Below are positions 5,083 through 6,105 of a stretch of DNA of 6,105 nucleotides, in pieces. Each line of letters opens with the position of its first letter. Position 1 is the stretch's first letter. Source of the stretch: Candidatus Bathyarchaeota archaeon RBG_13_60_20. GTDB lineage: Archaea; Thermoproteota; Bathyarchaeia; TCS64. The notes beneath the pieces are model-generated. The model searched no databases and was not told the DNA's origin. It worked only from the letters and a program-made list of their open reading frames with translations. The DNA lies in assembly GCA_001775965.1 (NCBI GenBank), contig MEZG01000018.1, forward strand, positions 1 through 6,105, read 5' to 3'. The position numbers and the translations under genes were made by a program.

Positions 5083-5112
5083 CCCGTTGCACGTTCCAGT
5101 TAACTGATAACC

Positions 5113-6105
5113 ATGAAGGGATGGAACGGTAAGCTTCTCAGGGTGGACCTCACCAAGGGAACCACGGCGGTGACGCCCTACCCCGAGGAGGTAGCCAGGA
5201 AGTTCATAGGGGGCAGGGGCCTCGCCGTCAAGCTCCTCTGGGACGAGCTCCCCCCAGGCGTGGACCCCTTGAGCCCCGAGAATATGCTCATCTTCGCCAC
5301 GGGCCCCTACACGGCCTTCCCTGTGCCTAACAGCGGCAAGATGGTGGTGGCCGCCAAGAGCCCCTTGACGGGTGGCTACGGCGACGGCAACCTGGGCACC
5401 CTGGCCTCCACCAACATGCGAAAATGCGGGCTGGACGCCGTAGTGATCACAGGTCGGGCCGAGAGGCCCGTGTACATCTACGTGGAGGATGACAAGGCCG
5501 AGATACTTGACGCCGGCCACCTGTGGGGCAAGAGCAGCTACGAGGCCGAGGACATGCTCAAGGAGAAGCACGGCAAGGCCGTGGGGGCCCTCCTTACAGG
5601 CCAGAGCGGTGAGAACAAGAGCCTCATCTCTACGGTGGTCAGCCAGAAGGGCAGGGCGGGCGGCCGCCCAGGCATGGGCGCGGTCATGGGCAGCAAGAAC
5701 CTGAAGGCCGCCGTCTTCAAGGGCAGCAAGGAGCTGCCCGCGGTCGACCTGGACAAGCTCAAGGAGCTGGGTAAGGTGGGCTTCAACATGATACCAAAGT
5801 TCGACGGTTACCCCTACTGGAAGAAGGTGGGCACCATGATGGCCGCCGACATGATGCAGACGGCCAGCGCACTACCCACGCGCAACTTCAGCGAGGGCCA
5901 GTTCGAACACGTAGCCAACGTGAACGGCGACGCGGTCCACGCCGCCACCGTCACCCAGCGGGGCTGCCCCAACTGCAACATGATCTGCGGCAACACCATC
6001 CTGGACAGCGAGGGCAAGGAGTCTGAGCTGGACTACGAAAACGTCACCATGCTGGGCAGCAACATCGGCCTTGGGGACCTCAAGCAGGTGGGCACCCTCA
6101 ACAGG
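5113..6105 (+). CDS. aor: Aldehyde ferredoxin oxidoreductase family protein, 3'-truncated by window edge (AOR-3)
   Basis: An open frame of 331 codons runs off the right edge and is the N-terminal half of an AOR-family enzyme. ATG 5113 starts the classic opening (MKGWNGKLLRVDLT). GGRG is at 33-36, and RAGGRPGMGAVMGSKNLKA (181-199) is the canonical pterin-binding signature. C285, C288 and C292 give C-x2-C-x3-C, exactly the spacing and near the positions of the cluster ligands in Pyrococcus furiosus AOR (288, 291, 295). E309 in DYENVTMLGSN aligns by eye with the active-site Glu313. About 280-290 residues, including the fourth cysteine and active-site histidine, are missing from the window. It is clearly more canonical than AOR-1 and AOR-2 and only distantly similar to them, so it probably acts on a different substrate. 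No ferredoxin gene is adjacent upstream. The moaD-like gene lies 305 bases before it. It appears to have its own promoter. Confidence 0.94.
   Translation, partial: MKGWNGKLLRVDLTKGTTAVTPYPEEVARKFIGGRGLAVKLLWDELPPGVDPLSPENMLIFATGPYTAFPVPNSGKMVVAAKSPLTGGYGDGNLGTLASTNMRKCGLDAVVITGRAERPVYIYVEDDKAEILDAGHLWGKSSYEAEDMLKEKHGKAVGALLTGQSGENKSLISTVVSQKGRAGGRPGMGAVMGSKNLKAAVFKGSKELPAVDLDKLKELGKVGFNMIPKFDGYPYWKKVGTMMAADMMQTASALPTRNFSEGQFEHVANVNGDAVHAATVTQRGCPNCNMICGNTILDSEGKESELDYENVTMLGSNIGLGDLKQVGTLNR

Larger units (their letters stand above)
4808..5112. other. Gene-free interval with several inverted repeats
   Basis: These 305 bases between the moaD-like gene and AOR-3 carry no convincing protein gene. 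They hold ACGCTG/CAGCGT arms (4808-4813 and 4863-4868), a TATAAAT box at 4868-4874, a nested stem-loop at 4928-4990, a hairpin with a T-run at 5007-5038, an inverted repeat at 5039-5068, and a likely AOR-3 promoter at 5069-5082. A 66-codon GTG-start frame at 4907-5107 crosses all the hairpins and has no protein-like features. Confidence 0.7.

Noticed and set aside
4907..5107. 66-codon + strand frame starting with GTG in the intergenic region
   Set aside because: It crosses all the inverted repeats and the AOR-3 promoter, lacks a Shine-Dalgarno sequence, and has no protein-like pattern.
5038..5571. 177-codon open frame on the minus strand
   Set aside because: It lies antisense to the clear AOR-3 N-terminus, and its composition (Gly, Val, His, Ala rich) is that of a shadow frame in GC-rich DNA.

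Overview
The window looks like part of a tungsten/molybdenum metabolic cluster from a thermophilic archaeon, most likely a crenarchaeote-type (Thermoproteota) genome. The signs are GC-rich coding sequence with heavy use of AGG for arginine and ATA for isoleucine, short AT-rich gaps with archaeal TATA-like boxes about 26-33 bases before start codons (leaderless style), Shine-Dalgarno sites mainly at overlapping internal genes, and gene families typical of anaerobic archaea. I cannot name the species.

Layout, all genes on the + strand. (1) 2-1306: C-terminal two thirds of an aldehyde ferredoxin oxidoreductase (AOR) family protein, cut by the left edge. (2) 1365-1886: a four-cluster ferredoxin of the DmsB/AorA type. 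(3) 1883-3748: a complete AOR-family enzyme that overlaps the ferredoxin stop codon and is a close paralogue of the first AOR. (4) 3749-3834: an AT-rich promoter region with two copies of a CCCA-N14-TGGG palindrome. (5) 3835-4098 and 4085-4471: a VapB (AbrB-fold) antitoxin and VapC (PIN) toxin pair, overlapping. (6) 4529-4807: a MoaD/ThiS-like ubiquitin-fold protein ending in Gly-Gly. (7) 4808-5112: a 305-base gap without a convincing gene but rich in inverted repeats, including a long nested stem-loop and a hairpin followed by a T-run. (8) 5113-6105: the N-terminal half of a third AOR-family enzyme, more canonical than the other two, cut by the right edge.

How they fit together: AOR-family enzymes oxidise aldehydes (or related substrates) at a tungsten or molybdenum bis-pterin site and pass electrons through one [4Fe-4S] cluster to a ferredoxin. 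The four-cluster protein is the natural electron acceptor or wire for the overlapping AOR, and perhaps for its twin. The MoaD-like protein could supply sulfur for the pterin dithiolene of the cofactor. The VapBC pair has no evident metabolic link and looks like a module inserted between cofactor and enzyme genes. The substrates cannot be deduced from sequence alone.

The points most worth a second look are the structured intergenic region before the third AOR (possible small RNA or leader), the altered cysteine spacing and pterin motifs shared by the two paralogous AORs, and the repeated palindrome before vapB. I see no CRISPR array, complete tRNA, rRNA, insertion sequence or origin.
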